From the NCBI RefSeq assembly GCF_000482725.1, contig NZ_KI519478.1, forward strand, positions 8,377 to 48,390: a DNA stretch of 40,014 nt. The letters run 5' to 3'. The stretch comes from Psychromonas arctica DSM 14288. GTDB taxonomy: Bacteria > Pseudomonadota > Gammaproteobacteria > Enterobacterales > Psychromonadaceae. Below, in pieces: positions 24,852 to 35,622 of the stretch. The translations under genes and the position numbers were made by a program. Each line of letters begins with the position of its first letter. The first letter of the stretch is position 1. The notes beneath the pieces were generated by a model. That model ran no database searches, was not told the DNA's origin, and saw only the letters and a list, made by a program, of their open reading frames with translations.

Positions 24852-27839
24852 CTACTTAAAAATTTCACGAGTATTATTTTTATCGGGTGTATCGGACAAG
24901 TCTATGTTATTTGCCATCTGCCTTATCGCTTCAAGTAAATGCTTTGCATTATCGGTATTATTTTCATTTGCCGATGCTTCAAGTTTTATTGCAGGTTCGG
25001 TAAAATCATGAAAGCCTATCGTACCCGCGGAGCCCTTAAGCCAGTGTGCTAAATCAGCTAGTGTTGCAAAATCTTCCTGACTTAATGAATCATTCATCAA
25101 TATAATCTTTTCATCTAGTCTCAATACAAACTTTTCAGCAATCGGCTTTAATTTAGGTGTACTCGCTAGTAGCGTTGACCGGATTACTGCTCCAGAAAAT
25201 ATTGTATCCTGTTCGATAGCTAGTTGCTCAGTTTCTTGCTTAATCTTTTCTTCCGTAAGTGTTTCTAGCTTAACTGTTTCTTGCTTAATAGTTTGGTGAT
25301 CATTACTGATTTCTATACGTGAAATTAAATCTTTAATTTCTTCGACTTTTTTATCTATAGCGGCTCGATCTTTTGCTATTGCATAGGTCTCTAGCGATTC
25401 TGCTGGCTCAGTAAAATCATGAAAACCGACAGAACCTGCTGAGCCTTTTAACCAATGAGCTAAGTCAGCTAATTGTTCATAATTAGCAATTGAAGCAGCT
25501 TGCTCTATGAGGATAAACTGTTCATGTAAACGAAGAATGAAACGTTCTATCAAGCTTTGATATTTCTTAGCACCACTAGGTAAAGATGAATAAATAGCAG
25601 GTTTAGGAGCTTTGCTGATTTGCTTTTTATCGTTCACCGCTTCTTCTACCATCAGTGATGTTTTACTTACTTCTATTGCTTCGTGCGTAGTGGTTGCAAT
25701 TTTTCCACCCAACTCATTTGCTAAGCATTTAAGTAATTTATCAATATCGATTGGTTTAGTCATATAACCTGAATAGCCGGCAGCTAAACACTGACTTTCA
25801 ACTCCCTTCATCGCATGAGCGGTCAAAGCGATAACAGGAATGGTAATACCATTTTCACGCATCAAACGAACTGCAGTGTAACCATCCATTAAAGGCATCT
25901 GAACATCCATTAAAATAAGATCATAAGACCTAGCTAATGCCATATCTAGACCTTGCTTACCATTCACTCCAGTCTCAATACTCAAGCCGGCATCACTCAA
26001 TACTACTTCTAGTAAATCTCTATTTTCATCACCATCATCAATTACTAAGATATTAGCTTCAGGGAAAACCCAGGTAATTTGCTGTTCAGAAACATTGGAT
26101 GTTACTTCTTGCATTACTTCAGTTGCAGAAAGTAGCTTTGCTTGAGGTGCTGCTTCAACTTCAATATCAACGATAAAACAACTACCTTTACCCGTTTCAC
26201 TGGTCACCATAATGTCACCACCCAAAGCTTCAGCAAAACGTTTACTAATAGTGAGACCCAAACCGGTACCGCCAAAACGTCGAGTTATCGAACTATCTGC
26301 TTGCACAAAAGGTTTAAAAATCGTTTCAGCTTGGTCTTGTGTCATCCCAATGCCGGTATCTGACACCTCAATAACCAACCTCGATTTATTCTTTTCTGAC
26401 TGATATCGCGTTGTCAGTTTAACACTACCTATTTCAGTAAATTTTATCGAGTTACCCACTAAGTTCGTTAATATTTGTCTAATTTTACCCGCATCTGTTA
26501 ACACAAGATCCGGCATACTATCAATAGCGATAAATTCAAGACTGATACCTTTTTCTTTCGCTTTTACCCCCATCACTTTCACTACTTCCTGAACGATTTG
26601 ATGCGCGGCACAAGGTAAGGTTTCAATTTCAATTTTTCCCGCTTCAACCTTTGATAAATCTAAAATATCATTAATCAAACCCAGTAGGTGTTTACCGCTA
26701 GAAGCAATCGTCCCTAAGTAACGTTTACTTTCCACAGGGTCATTACCATGACCACGCATAAGTACTTCAGTAAAACCTAGAATAGCATTCATTGGTGTAC
26801 GTATTTCGTGACTCATATTGGATAAAAAATCACTTTTTGCACGGTTTGCCGTTTCTGCTTCTTCCTTAGAGCGACGTAACTCAATCTCTTTTTCTTCTAA
26901 CGCAGTAATATCATCAAAGCTCACCATCATACCGGCTACTTTGCCATTTTGGCCCAATACAGGCGAACAGTTAACCATGAAGGTATATCGCGTATTCTCA
27001 TCTATTTCCAAATACAACATATGGCTCATTTGTAACGAACTAGATGCTAAGGCGATTTCCCATGGATACTTTTGTTGAACATTTAAAAGAGTATTTTTCT
27101 CCCTGTTAAGATCTGTCACTTGATTCCAGGAAAACTTTCCGATACTTCGCCCCATTAATGCTTCCGGTGTTTCGCCGACTAAAACAGAAAAGGCTTCATT
27201 TGCTAAAACAATATTTTGTTTAGTATCGAGTACTAATAATCCCTCGGCCATGGTATCTAATGCAGAACGCACTCGGCCAGGAATTGCTTGTGAAGGGTCC
27301 AGCTGTTTAAGCACTTTTCCTAAGTAGAATTTGAAAAAAATAAAACTAAAAAAGGAAACAAACATAATAAACTGAGCTAAAGGCTCAAAGAAAAAAGCGA
27401 ACAGGCCCGGATGCTTTAAAGGCTTAAATCTAAGCTCAATATGCCCCCATTGTGTATTACCTTCCCATATTGGCACCACTAGCTGTGATTCAGTAGATGT
27501 CCCTTCTTCCATCGGCAACCATTGAGACTCATGCTCTCCAATAATAGCAACAGCCTTGCCTTCCAGAGGTTTAACGGCAGCAGACAAGATTTCATCATTT
27601 CGAGAGACTAAAATATTTAAGTTAGCTTCCATTCGACGAATATCACGTCGAGTAATAAAAACCGAGCTATTAACAGCGACTATTTCAGCAATTGCAGCTC
27701 TGCCCGCTAATATCGCTCCATACCTGTCCGGGAATAATCCTAGAAAAGAAGCGCCGATGCTAACGCAGACCACTATACTGACGAGCCCTAATGCGATTCG
27801 AGTCTTTGCACTTTGTCCTTTAAATATTCTACCTATCAA
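24852..27839 (-). CDS. Hybrid sensor histidine kinase with two HPt domains
   Basis: Inner-membrane phosphorelay sensor of 995 aa. Order: membrane segment 14-36, periplasmic region to about 145, second segment about 148-172, PAS domain about 190-312, HisKA with His344 (SNMSHEIRTPMN), ATPase with N box Asn463 (LTNLVGNSIKFTE), DTGIGM and GGTGLGLTIS, receiver with Asp645 (LILMDVQMPLMDGY), then two HPt domains with His795 and His931. Both HPts carry the same core (LADLAHWLKGSAG, GFHDFTEPA), so one arose by duplication. It lies between the giant repeat protein (68 bases upstream) and the REC-GGDEF-EAL gene, suggesting it reads an envelope signal and relays to that protein. Confidence 0.95.
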   Translation of the reverse strand: MIGRIFKGQSAKTRIALGLVSIVVCVSIGASFLGLFPDRYGAILAGRAAIAEIVAVNSSVFITRRDIRRMEANLNILVSRNDEILSAAVKPLEGKAVAIIGEHESQWLPMEEGTSTESQLVVPIWEGNTQWGHIELRFKPLKHPGLFAFFFEPLAQFIMFVSFFSFIFFKFYLGKVLKQLDPSQAIPGRVRSALDTMAEGLLVLDTKQNIVLANEAFSVLVGETPEALMGRSIGKFSWNQVTDLNREKNTLLNVQQKYPWEIALASSSLQMSHMLYLEIDENTRYTFMVNCSPVLGQNGKVAGMMVSFDDITALEEKEIELRRSKEEAETANRAKSDFLSNMSHEIRTPMNAILGFTEVLMRGHGNDPVESKRYLGTIASSGKHLLGLINDILDLSKVEAGKIEIETLPCAAHQIVQEVVKVMGVKAKEKGISLEFIAIDSMPDLVLTDAGKIRQILTNLVGNSIKFTEIGSVKLTTRYQSEKNKSRLVIEVSDTGIGMTQDQAETIFKPFVQADSSITRRFGGTGLGLTISKRFAEALGGDIMVTSETGKGSCFIVDIEVEAAPQAKLLSATEVMQEVTSNVSEQQITWVFPEANILVIDDGDENRDLLEVVLSDAGLSIETGVNGKQGLDMALARSYDLILMDVQMPLMDGYTAVRLMRENGITIPVIALTAHAMKGVESQCLAAGYSGYMTKPIDIDKLLKCLANELGGKIATTTHEAIEVSKTSLMVEEAVNDKKQISKAPKPAIYSSLPSGAKKYQSLIERFILRLHEQFILIEQAASIANYEQLADLAHWLKGSAGSVGFHDFTEPAESLETYAIAKDRAAIDKKVEEIKDLISRIEISNDHQTIKQETVKLETLTEEKIKQETEQLAIEQDTIFSGAVIRSTLLASTPKLKPIAEKFVLRLDEKIILMNDSLSQEDFATLADLAHWLKGSAGTIGFHDFTEPAIKLEASANENNTDNAKHLLEAIRQMANNIDLSDTPDKNNTREIFK

Positions 27840-28900
27840 ATTGCATTCCTTTAATTTATAACATCACGACAATAAGCTCGTTGTTTTATTCATTTTTATG
27901 ACCGGCTCTATTCTTGCTCGGCTTCCGTACCATCAGCAACAATCGACTCTAAAGATTCACTATCTTCACCTAAAACACCTCTAGCTTGATTTAGCACCGG
28001 AAGCGGATCAACAAAGCGCCACACAGGTAAGGTTCCCATAACACTACCTAATAGCACCCCACTTCGTGCTAACCAAGCGACATATCCAGCAGAAACTCCC
28101 GCAGAAACAGCTAAAGTACTCCCAACGGTCGTTTTATTAAAAACAATATCGTGGTCAAGCTCTTGTCGCATCTCATTCAATCCGCTAATAAAATTATTTG
28201 TCTGTATTAACAAGAGAGGATCATCTTTCATTAAAAAACTATCAATATCACTTTGAAGCTGAGATTGTTGCTCCTCGATCGTATTTTTTTGCAATGTTTT
28301 CAATACAGTGGCGGTATTAATATTATTGGAGGTTTGATTTTTCTCCTCAAGAGAAGTATTAGCAGGGTTGATTACTTGCTGTTGTTCCTGAAATACATTT
28401 TGTTCAAGGTTTCTAATCTGTTCGGGCTCCCCACCTTGCAAGTCTTCTTCAGTGCTTTCTTCTATTTCCTCTTGTATTGCTTCTTCAACTCCTTCTTCTA
28501 GCGTTACTTCAAGCTCTGAAGCGTCTGGTTCTGACTCAATACTCTCGAGTGGAATAAAAATCGGGGCATCAACGACACTAACTCTTTCTTCAGTAATCTC
28601 TGTATTATCTACAATATCTACTTTTATGGTAGGTACTTTTTGAGGCTGGCTATTAACGCTCTCAAGCGTTCCTTGACTATCAATATAGCTCACATTGACT
28701 GAAATATTAGTACCGATGTCACCCGCTTGTAGCACATAAGTTGAAGTCGTGGCGGCAGGTATTTCATTACCATTTTGCAGCCACTGAAAAGCAAACTCAC
28801 CAAGGCCATCTTCATCAGAAATTAATGAAGTATCTGCGACCAATACTTCACCATCACTTAAAGTACCAGTTACTACAACTTTACCGAGTGCAAGGTCATT

Positions 28901-30430
28901 AACATTAGTGACCAACAAATTAAAACTATCGACAGCATTTGAGCCTCCATTGCCATCACCAGCTATAACTTCAACCGTTATTGAACCGACATCAGCATTT
29001 AAAGGTGTTCCGGTAAAGGTACGCGTTGCCGTATCAAAACTTAACCAAGAGGGTAATGCTAAGCCATTAGTCAACTGTGCGCTATAGGTTAAGCTATCAC
29101 CACTATCGACATCGCCAAATGTATTCGCTGCTAAGGTGAAATTGAACGCGCTATCTTCGATAGCTGATTGATCTGCTATTGCATTGTTTAAAGTGGGATC
29201 GTCATTGGTATTCGTGATCACCAGCTCAAAACTGGCAGTTGCAGGGATGCCACCTTGACCATCATCAGCAGTGACTTCAATGTTGATTGTTCCCACATCA
29301 CTATTCAAAGGTGTGCCAGTAAATGTGCGAGTATTCGCATCAAAACTTAACCAAGTTGGTAATGCTGAACCAGTAGTCAACTCTGCACTGTAGGTTAAGC
29401 TATCACCACTATCGACATCGCCAAATGTAGTCGCTGCTAAGGTGAAATTGAACGCGCTATCTTCGATAGCTGATTGATCTGCTATTGCATTGTTTAAAGT
29501 GGGATCGTCATTGGTATTCGTGATCACCAGCTCAAAACTAGCAGTTGCAGGGATGCCACCTTGGCCATCATCAGCAGTAACTTCGATGTTGATCGTTCCT
29601 ATATCCCCATTCAAAGGCGTTCCACTAAATGTGCGAGTATTTGCATCAAAACTTAACCACGAAGGTAGTGTATCGCCACTTAGTAATTGTACGCTGTAGT
29701 TTAAGCTATCACCGCTATCCACATCGCCAAATGTAGTCGCTGCTAAGGTGAAATTGAACCCATTACCTTCGGTTGCTGATTGATTTACTATTGCATTGTT
29801 TAAAGTGGGATCATCATTGGTATTCGTGATCACCAGCTCAAAGCGGTCTGTTGCAGGAATGCCGCCTTGGCCATCATCAGCAGTGACTTCAATGTTGATC
29901 GCCCCCACATCACCATTCAACGGAGTGCCGCTAAATGTGCGAGTATTCGCATCAAAACTTAACCACGAAGGTAATGCATCGCCACCTACTAATTGTGCAC
30001 TGTAGGTTAAGCTATCACCGTTATCCACATCGCCAAATGTAGTCGCTGCTAAGGTGAAATTAAACGCGCTATCTTCGATAGTTGATTGATCTGCTATTGC
30101 ATTGTTTAAAGTGGGATCGTCATTGGTATTCGTGATCACCAGCTCAAAACTGGCAGTTGCAGGGATGCCACCTTGTCCATCATCAGCAGTGACTTCGATA
30201 TTGATCACCCCCACATCACCATTCAACGGTGTACCACTAAATGTGCGACTACTCGCATCAAAATTTAACCAAGTTGGTAACGGTATGCTTCCTACTAACT
30301 GTGCGCTATAAGTTAAACTTGCCCCATTATCAACATCATTAAAACTGTTTTCATTGAAGGTGAAATTAAACGTAGTATCCTCAATCGCCACTTGGTCTAG
30401 TAAAAGGTTATCTAATGTTGGGTCATCATT
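28901..30430 (-). repeat. Five tandem 306-bp repeats (CADG domains) in the giant gene
   Basis: Five exact-length units of 102 codons, each starting NDDPTL, lie at 30125-30430, 29819-30124, 29513-29818, 29207-29512 and 28901-29206. Long stretches are almost identical at base level, for example the segment around 29150-29240 against 29456-29546. Each unit has the cadherin-like core SLTYSAQL, PSWLSFDANTRTFSGTPLN, DVG-INIEVTADDGQGG. The high identity points to recent expansion by unequal recombination. Confidence 0.9.
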
Positions 30431-32109
30431 CACTGCGTTGACAACTAAGTTAATAATCCCATCACTCGGTCCAGCACCGAGTGCATCTTGTATATGTGTT
30501 GTCACATTAACATCGCGATCATTGTTTGTACTTGGGAGGAATTCAACATTGGCCAACGCGTCATTCACATCAGTTACTGAACCACTCACCGTCCATATAC
30601 CCGATACACTGTTGTAAATGCTAGCTGAATTCCCAAACAGCCCTGTGCTCAATGAACCTGATGTGATATCCGATAAAACCAGTGTTGCGGTGATAGTCTC
30701 ACCCATATCTACATCTGTTACCACGATATTATCGAAGGCAACACTGCTGTCTCCTTCATTATAACTTTTAACTTGGGTTTGATTAGTTGCAGTAGGCGCA
30801 TCATTAATATTAATCACTTCTACTGTTTCAGCACTGGTTATACTTTCGTTAGTGCCTCGTGCATCAGTAAAACTGATCATGACACTTACCTTACTACCAA
30901 TATCTTCCTCTGACAGGATAAAAGTATTACTCGTTTCACCACTAATATTGGTCCCATCTCTTAACCATTGATAATTGAATACACCGAGCCCATCTTGATC
31001 TGTGATGCTACTCGTATCAGCGGATAATAGATCCCCTTCGGCGGTGGTTCCACTAATAATGACACTGCCCACAGGAGCATCATTGACATTATTTGTAGTC
31101 AAAGTAAAACTGTCGCTGGCGGTCGTACCTCCTTGTCCATCATCAGCACTAACTCTGATATCGAGACTACCAACGTTGTCGTTGAGTGGTGTGCCGCTGA
31201 AAGTACGTGTCTCACTATTGAACGTCAACCAACTTGGTAATGCATCTCCCCCCACAAGCTGTGCTGAATAAACTAACGAAGAGCCCGCTTCCAAGTCATT
31301 AAATGTATTGGCAGCAAAGGTAAAACTAAACACAGTATCTTCAGCACTAAACTGATCGGGTATTCCATATTCCAGTGTTGGGTCATCATTAATTGCGGTG
31401 ACCATTAGGGCAATAGAGCCATCAGTTGGGCCAGCTGATGATGCATCTTCAATATGTGTTGTAATAGAAGTATCAATATCGTAATGACTTGACGGGGTAA
31501 AAGCGGTAGCAGCTAATGCCGCATTAACGTCACCCACAGTCCCTGTTACCATCCACTCCCCCGTTATGGCATTGTATGAGCTCGTCGCAGCGCCAAATAC
31601 TCCCGTCGTCAGTACACCTGCATTAGGATCTATTAAGGTTAGATTTGCAGTGATAATATCGCCAAGATCGACGTCACTCACCACAATATCGTTTAAAGCA
31701 ACATTAATGTCACCTTCAGTATAGCTTTGTACTTGATTCATTTGCGTTGCAGTGGCTGCATCATTAACATTAACCACCGCAGCAGTGGCAGTACTGGTCA
31801 CGCTTTCTGTTGTCCCTTCAGGCAGTCCATTATCCAAGTAACTCACGACAACGGTCATGATTTTATCAACATCATTATTTCCGAGCGTATAACTGACATC
31901 GTTAGCACCCGCAATATTGATGCTATTACGTTGCCATTGATAACTAAAAGTACCTAATCCATCTACATCAGCCAATGTTGAGGTATCTGCAATAAGGCTT
32001 TCACCTTGTCGCACGAGACCATTTATAACAATATTACCGGTCGGCATATAATTAGTACCAGTAACCGTGGCAGTCGCTTCACTGCTAACCACCTCTGCGC
32101 TACCATTTA

Positions 32110-32118
32110 AATCGCTAT
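32110..32118. repeat. Target-site duplication, left copy
   Basis: AATCGCTAT occurs immediately outside the left end of the ISKra4 element and again at 33768-33776 immediately outside the right end: a perfect 9-bp direct repeat, indicating a simple, fairly recent insertion. Confidence 0.93.
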
Positions 32119-33767
32119 GGGTGTAGTTCCTTTGAATCGACGCTTTTTTCAATAAAACAGCTATCCATAGATCCTTTGCCTCGATTGCTTTTTGTGGAAA
32201 ACCCAATAGTCATTAAAGTCACCACTTGATTTTAATGACCGTAATTTCAATATTGCTTCTGCTCCCTTTAAACTCCAACGGGCACCTGTAATATCTAACC
32301 TGTCATTTATAAGGTGTCGGCAAGCCCCTTCAATGACGCCGCTCGCGATAGGGTAGCCTTTTTTTAATGCTTCTCCATATTGTAAACGAAGCTTGTTTTT
32401 GAGTAGGTAATCTGCACATTTATTAATATTATCGCGCTTGGTTAACCCCTGCTTTGTTGCACTAATACGCATTCCTTTTGCCACTTGATTACTGTGACCA
32501 TGAAGTATCTTTAGCGCTCTTTTCTCTACCCATGCTTCAACTTTATCATCGCCTTTTTCATAAAAGCACCACGCCGCTTTCCATACGTATTCAAGTACAT
32601 GGATAAAGTCCATGACAATGGTGGCTTTGACGTTATGTTTTTTCATGACGCGATTGATTAACCTTATCTGATGAGGATGACCGTCAACCAATACGATCCA
32701 TTGCCGTTGTTGGGTTGGATCGCGCTGTAAAGCTTCTAGAAATCCAGCTTCAATAACTGATTCTGCACTGTTTTCAATACTGGCCCACACGCGCTTATTG
32801 CGCTTTGCAACGTTGAGATGCTGAACGTTACCCCCTTCACTTTCAATTTTCATAATTGATTCTGGCGTTCGAATATGAGGCAGAGCCGTGTAAACCGCTG
32901 CAACTTGCGCCATACGTTTTCTATCTTTTTTCTCCCCTGCGCTTAGCCTACTATTCAGTTTTTTGGATTTTAGAGCGGCTTTTTGGGTACATTCACGAAG
33001 ACCTTCTGGTCGCATTACAACGCCTTTTCCATCGAATGTTAACACCAATAAATTATCGGATTGCTCTGCGCTCGAGTAACGATTTTGTAGGTAAAAATCA
33101 TCGAAATCCTGCGCGACATCTAGAGCTAATTTAAGGCTTTGCCGCTTTTGTATATAACCACCCGTAGTCCGATTAATTGATTCAACAGCCTCATCATAGG
33201 ACGATTTTCTTGCTTCAATCGCCACTCTATGGCGTATACCATCAGAGTATTGATCTGAAGGTAAATTTAGCTGACCATCTAATGGGAAAACACTTTTTTG
33301 TAAACGTTGGCTGTAGCTTTTACGCTTTACAATAACATCTCCAAAGAGTGTTGTTAGTTTTCGCTTGGTGCCGTGTTTGGTGTGGGTAAGATGTATTCCT
33401 TCATCTGTATGAGCGTCAGAAAGTGATTTTTCATTTGCCGCTTTTAGATCGAGATAACCTTGAAACAAGCAGCGTAAAATTTCAAATCCTTCATTTTGAA
33501 TATACTGCTCAATGTCGCCATGCTCATTATCTCGGAAATTATCAGATTGTAGCTGCTCAATCATGTGATCAATCTGTTTAGTTGCATCAGAAAAGAATGA
33601 AAAATCAGGGGTATTCAAGTAAGCTAGATTCATAGAAGGCCTTTTGGTGCTCTTTGTGTTGCGTAGTAACTACATAACTAACACAAAAAGGTTCTTCTTT
33701 CTTCTATAAAATTCTATAACCACCTGAAATCAAATAGATCTTCCGTCGATTCAAAAGATCTACACCC
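32119..33767 (-). mobile_element. Complete ISKra4-family insertion sequence inside the giant repeat gene
   Basis: A 1,649-bp element with 24-bp terminal inverted repeats (32119-32142 and 33744-33767; both read GGGTGTAG-N4-TTTGAATCGACG from the outside, two mismatches) and a 9-bp target duplication. It carries one intact transposase gene on the minus strand. Between transposase start and right end lies a stem (TTTGTGTT/AACACAAA around 33648-33690) that could limit read-through expression. Its terminal repeat supplies the stop codon of the upstream gene fragment. Confidence 0.93.
32161..33633 (-). CDS. ISKra4-family transposase
   Basis: DDE transposase of 490 aa, full length. The likely catalytic residues are Asp201 (LTFDGKGVVM), Asp317 (IVLVDGHPHQ) and Glu435 (SGVIEGACRHLI). 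The N-terminal part (TTLFGDVIVKRKSYSQR) and the middle (MDFIHVLEYVWKAAWCF) are typical of this family. The start at 33633 has AAGG about 8 bases upstream. No frameshift or internal stop, so the element is probably active. Confidence 0.92.
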   Translation of the reverse strand: MNLAYLNTPDFSFFSDATKQIDHMIEQLQSDNFRDNEHGDIEQYIQNEGFEILRCLFQGYLDLKAANEKSLSDAHTDEGIHLTHTKHGTKRKLTTLFGDVIVKRKSYSQRLQKSVFPLDGQLNLPSDQYSDGIRHRVAIEARKSSYDEAVESINRTTGGYIQKRQSLKLALDVAQDFDDFYLQNRYSSAEQSDNLLVLTFDGKGVVMRPEGLRECTQKAALKSKKLNSRLSAGEKKDRKRMAQVAAVYTALPHIRTPESIMKIESEGGNVQHLNVAKRNKRVWASIENSAESVIEAGFLEALQRDPTQQRQWIVLVDGHPHQIRLINRVMKKHNVKATIVMDFIHVLEYVWKAAWCFYEKGDDKVEAWVEKRALKILHGHSNQVAKGMRISATKQGLTKRDNINKCADYLLKNKLRLQYGEALKKGYPIASGVIEGACRHLINDRLDITGARWSLKGAEAILKLRSLKSSGDFNDYWVFHKKQSRQRIYG

Positions 33768-35622
33768 AATCGCTATAACGCGCAACGACATTAATAGTTT
33801 GGTTATCATCATCAACAGTAATGGTATAGGTATTAGCCGTTGCTCCTACTATGTCAACACCATTACGCTGCCATTGATAGCTAATTGCCCCTAAACCATC
33901 ATCATCAAGTAAGTCATTATTAACCGTTAACGTATTACCAACAGTCGTTGTACCAGTGATTGAAATAGATCCGATAGGCAGGTCATTAATATTAGCAACC
34001 GCAAGGGTTGACTCACTGGTGATGTTTTCTAATGTACCTTGCGCATCGGTATAGCTCACTCGATATGAAATAACGGCACCAACGTCGGCATCCCCCAACG
34101 TATAAGTACTAACAGTTGCACCACTGATAGCCACACTATCCCGTAACCATTGATAACTAAATGCCCCTAACCCATCATCATCAGCTAACGAATCGGTATT
34201 GATTGTGAGTACTTGGTCTTCTACCGCAGAGCCAGTGATGGTAAGGATACCGGTCGGTAAATCATTACTGCTGGCAATGACTAAATTAAAATTATCTGTG
34301 GCTGGAGTACCACCATGACCATCGTTAGCAATCACTTCGATAGAAAGTGTGCCAATATCATCATTACTCGGTGTCCCGCTAAACGTCCGTGTATTTGAAT
34401 CAAAACTTAACCAAGTGGGTAAAGCCGCTCCGCCTACTAATTGAGTTGAATAACTGATACTGTCTCCGCTATCAACATCACTGAAAGTATTTGCTACAAA
34501 AGTAAAGGTGAATGGCGAGTCTTCAATTGCAACCTGATCGTTAATATCATTATCAAGGCTTGGATCATCATTACTATTTGTCACTATGATATCAAAGCTT
34601 TCTGTTGCAGGCGTACCGCCATTGCCATCATCAGCAATCACCTCAACCGAAACCGTTCCTACATCATCATTCAGTGGTGTACCGCTAAATGTACGAGAAC
34701 TCGCATTAAATGTTAACCAGCTTGGTAGTACACCTCCTCCCAACAATTGCGCACTATAAGTGAGGTTGTTATCGGTATCAATATCATTAAAAGTATTGGC
34801 AGCAAAAACAAAGTTGAACAAACTATCTTCGGTAACAGTTTGGTCAGTAATACTACTCACCAATGTAGGATCATCGTTCTGAGGGGTTACTGTTAGTATG
34901 ATCAAACCATCACTAGGGCCAGTCATCGCAACATTTTCAATATGGCTGACAATACTGGTATCAACATCATTATCGGTTGTTGGTATAAAAACAACAGCGG
35001 CTAACGCTGCATTGACATTACTAACCGAGCCCGTAACAGACCACACACCGGTACTACTGTTATAACTACTGGTTGCAGCACCAAAAGTACCGGTCGTTAA
35101 AACACCTGCCGCTACATTAGCTAAGGTTAAACTCGCAGTAACCGTATCATTACTATCAAGCTCGGTGATCACAATATCATCCAGCGCAACACTCGCATCG
35201 CCTTCCGTATAATTTTTTACTTGAGTAAGATTGGTGGCCGTGGGGGCATCATTTTGCACGTTAACATTGAGGCTAATGATACCATCTGCAGGGCCAGTCA
35301 AAGCCGAATCTTCGATATGAGTAATAAGGTGAGTATTAAGCTCATAATTTGCTGTTGGTGTGAGCGTCACGGCAGCTAAAGCGGCATTAACGTCACTAAC
35401 CGAACCAGAAACGGTCCAAATACCTGAAGCGTTATTATAGGAACTAGTCGATGAACCAAAAGTACCTGTTGATAAGCTACCTGCATTAATATCAACAAGG
35501 GTCAATTGTGCCGAAACAACTTCGTTTGAATTGCTATCGGTAACCACAATATCATCTAAGTCGACACTGATTGCATCTTCATCGTAAGAAACAGTGCTTG
35601 TCATGTTAGTTGCAGTAGGTGC

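Larger units (their letters stand above)
27908..32118 (-). pseudogene. Giant cadherin/Ig-repeat envelope protein, C-terminal part split off by an insertion sequence
   Basis: Continuation of the gene at 33768-38772, separated by the ISKra4 element. It encodes about 1,402 residues in this order: rest of an Ig-like repeat (YSDLNGSAEVV...), a VCBS-like repeat (SYTEGDINVALNDIVV), a CADG/He_PIG repeat, Ig-like and VCBS-like repeats, five tandem CADG repeats (28901-30430), an Ig-like repeat, an acidic linker (about 28400-28600), a helical Gln-rich part and a hydrophobic end (STLAVSAGVSAGYVAWLARSGVLL, then LPVWRFVDPLPVL) with a short acidic tail. No RTX nonapeptides were seen. The open frame continues into the element to an ATG at 32206, so a headless protein could in principle be made. 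Confidence 0.85.

Noticed and set aside
29490-30311. Three regularly spaced plus-strand frames of 69 codons each
   Set aside because: They are the same antisense frame of the 306-bp CADG repeats, recurring at the repeat period.
28901-30430. CRISPR array
   Set aside because: Regular repetition is present, but units are 306 bp, contiguous and coding, with no short repeats and spacers.
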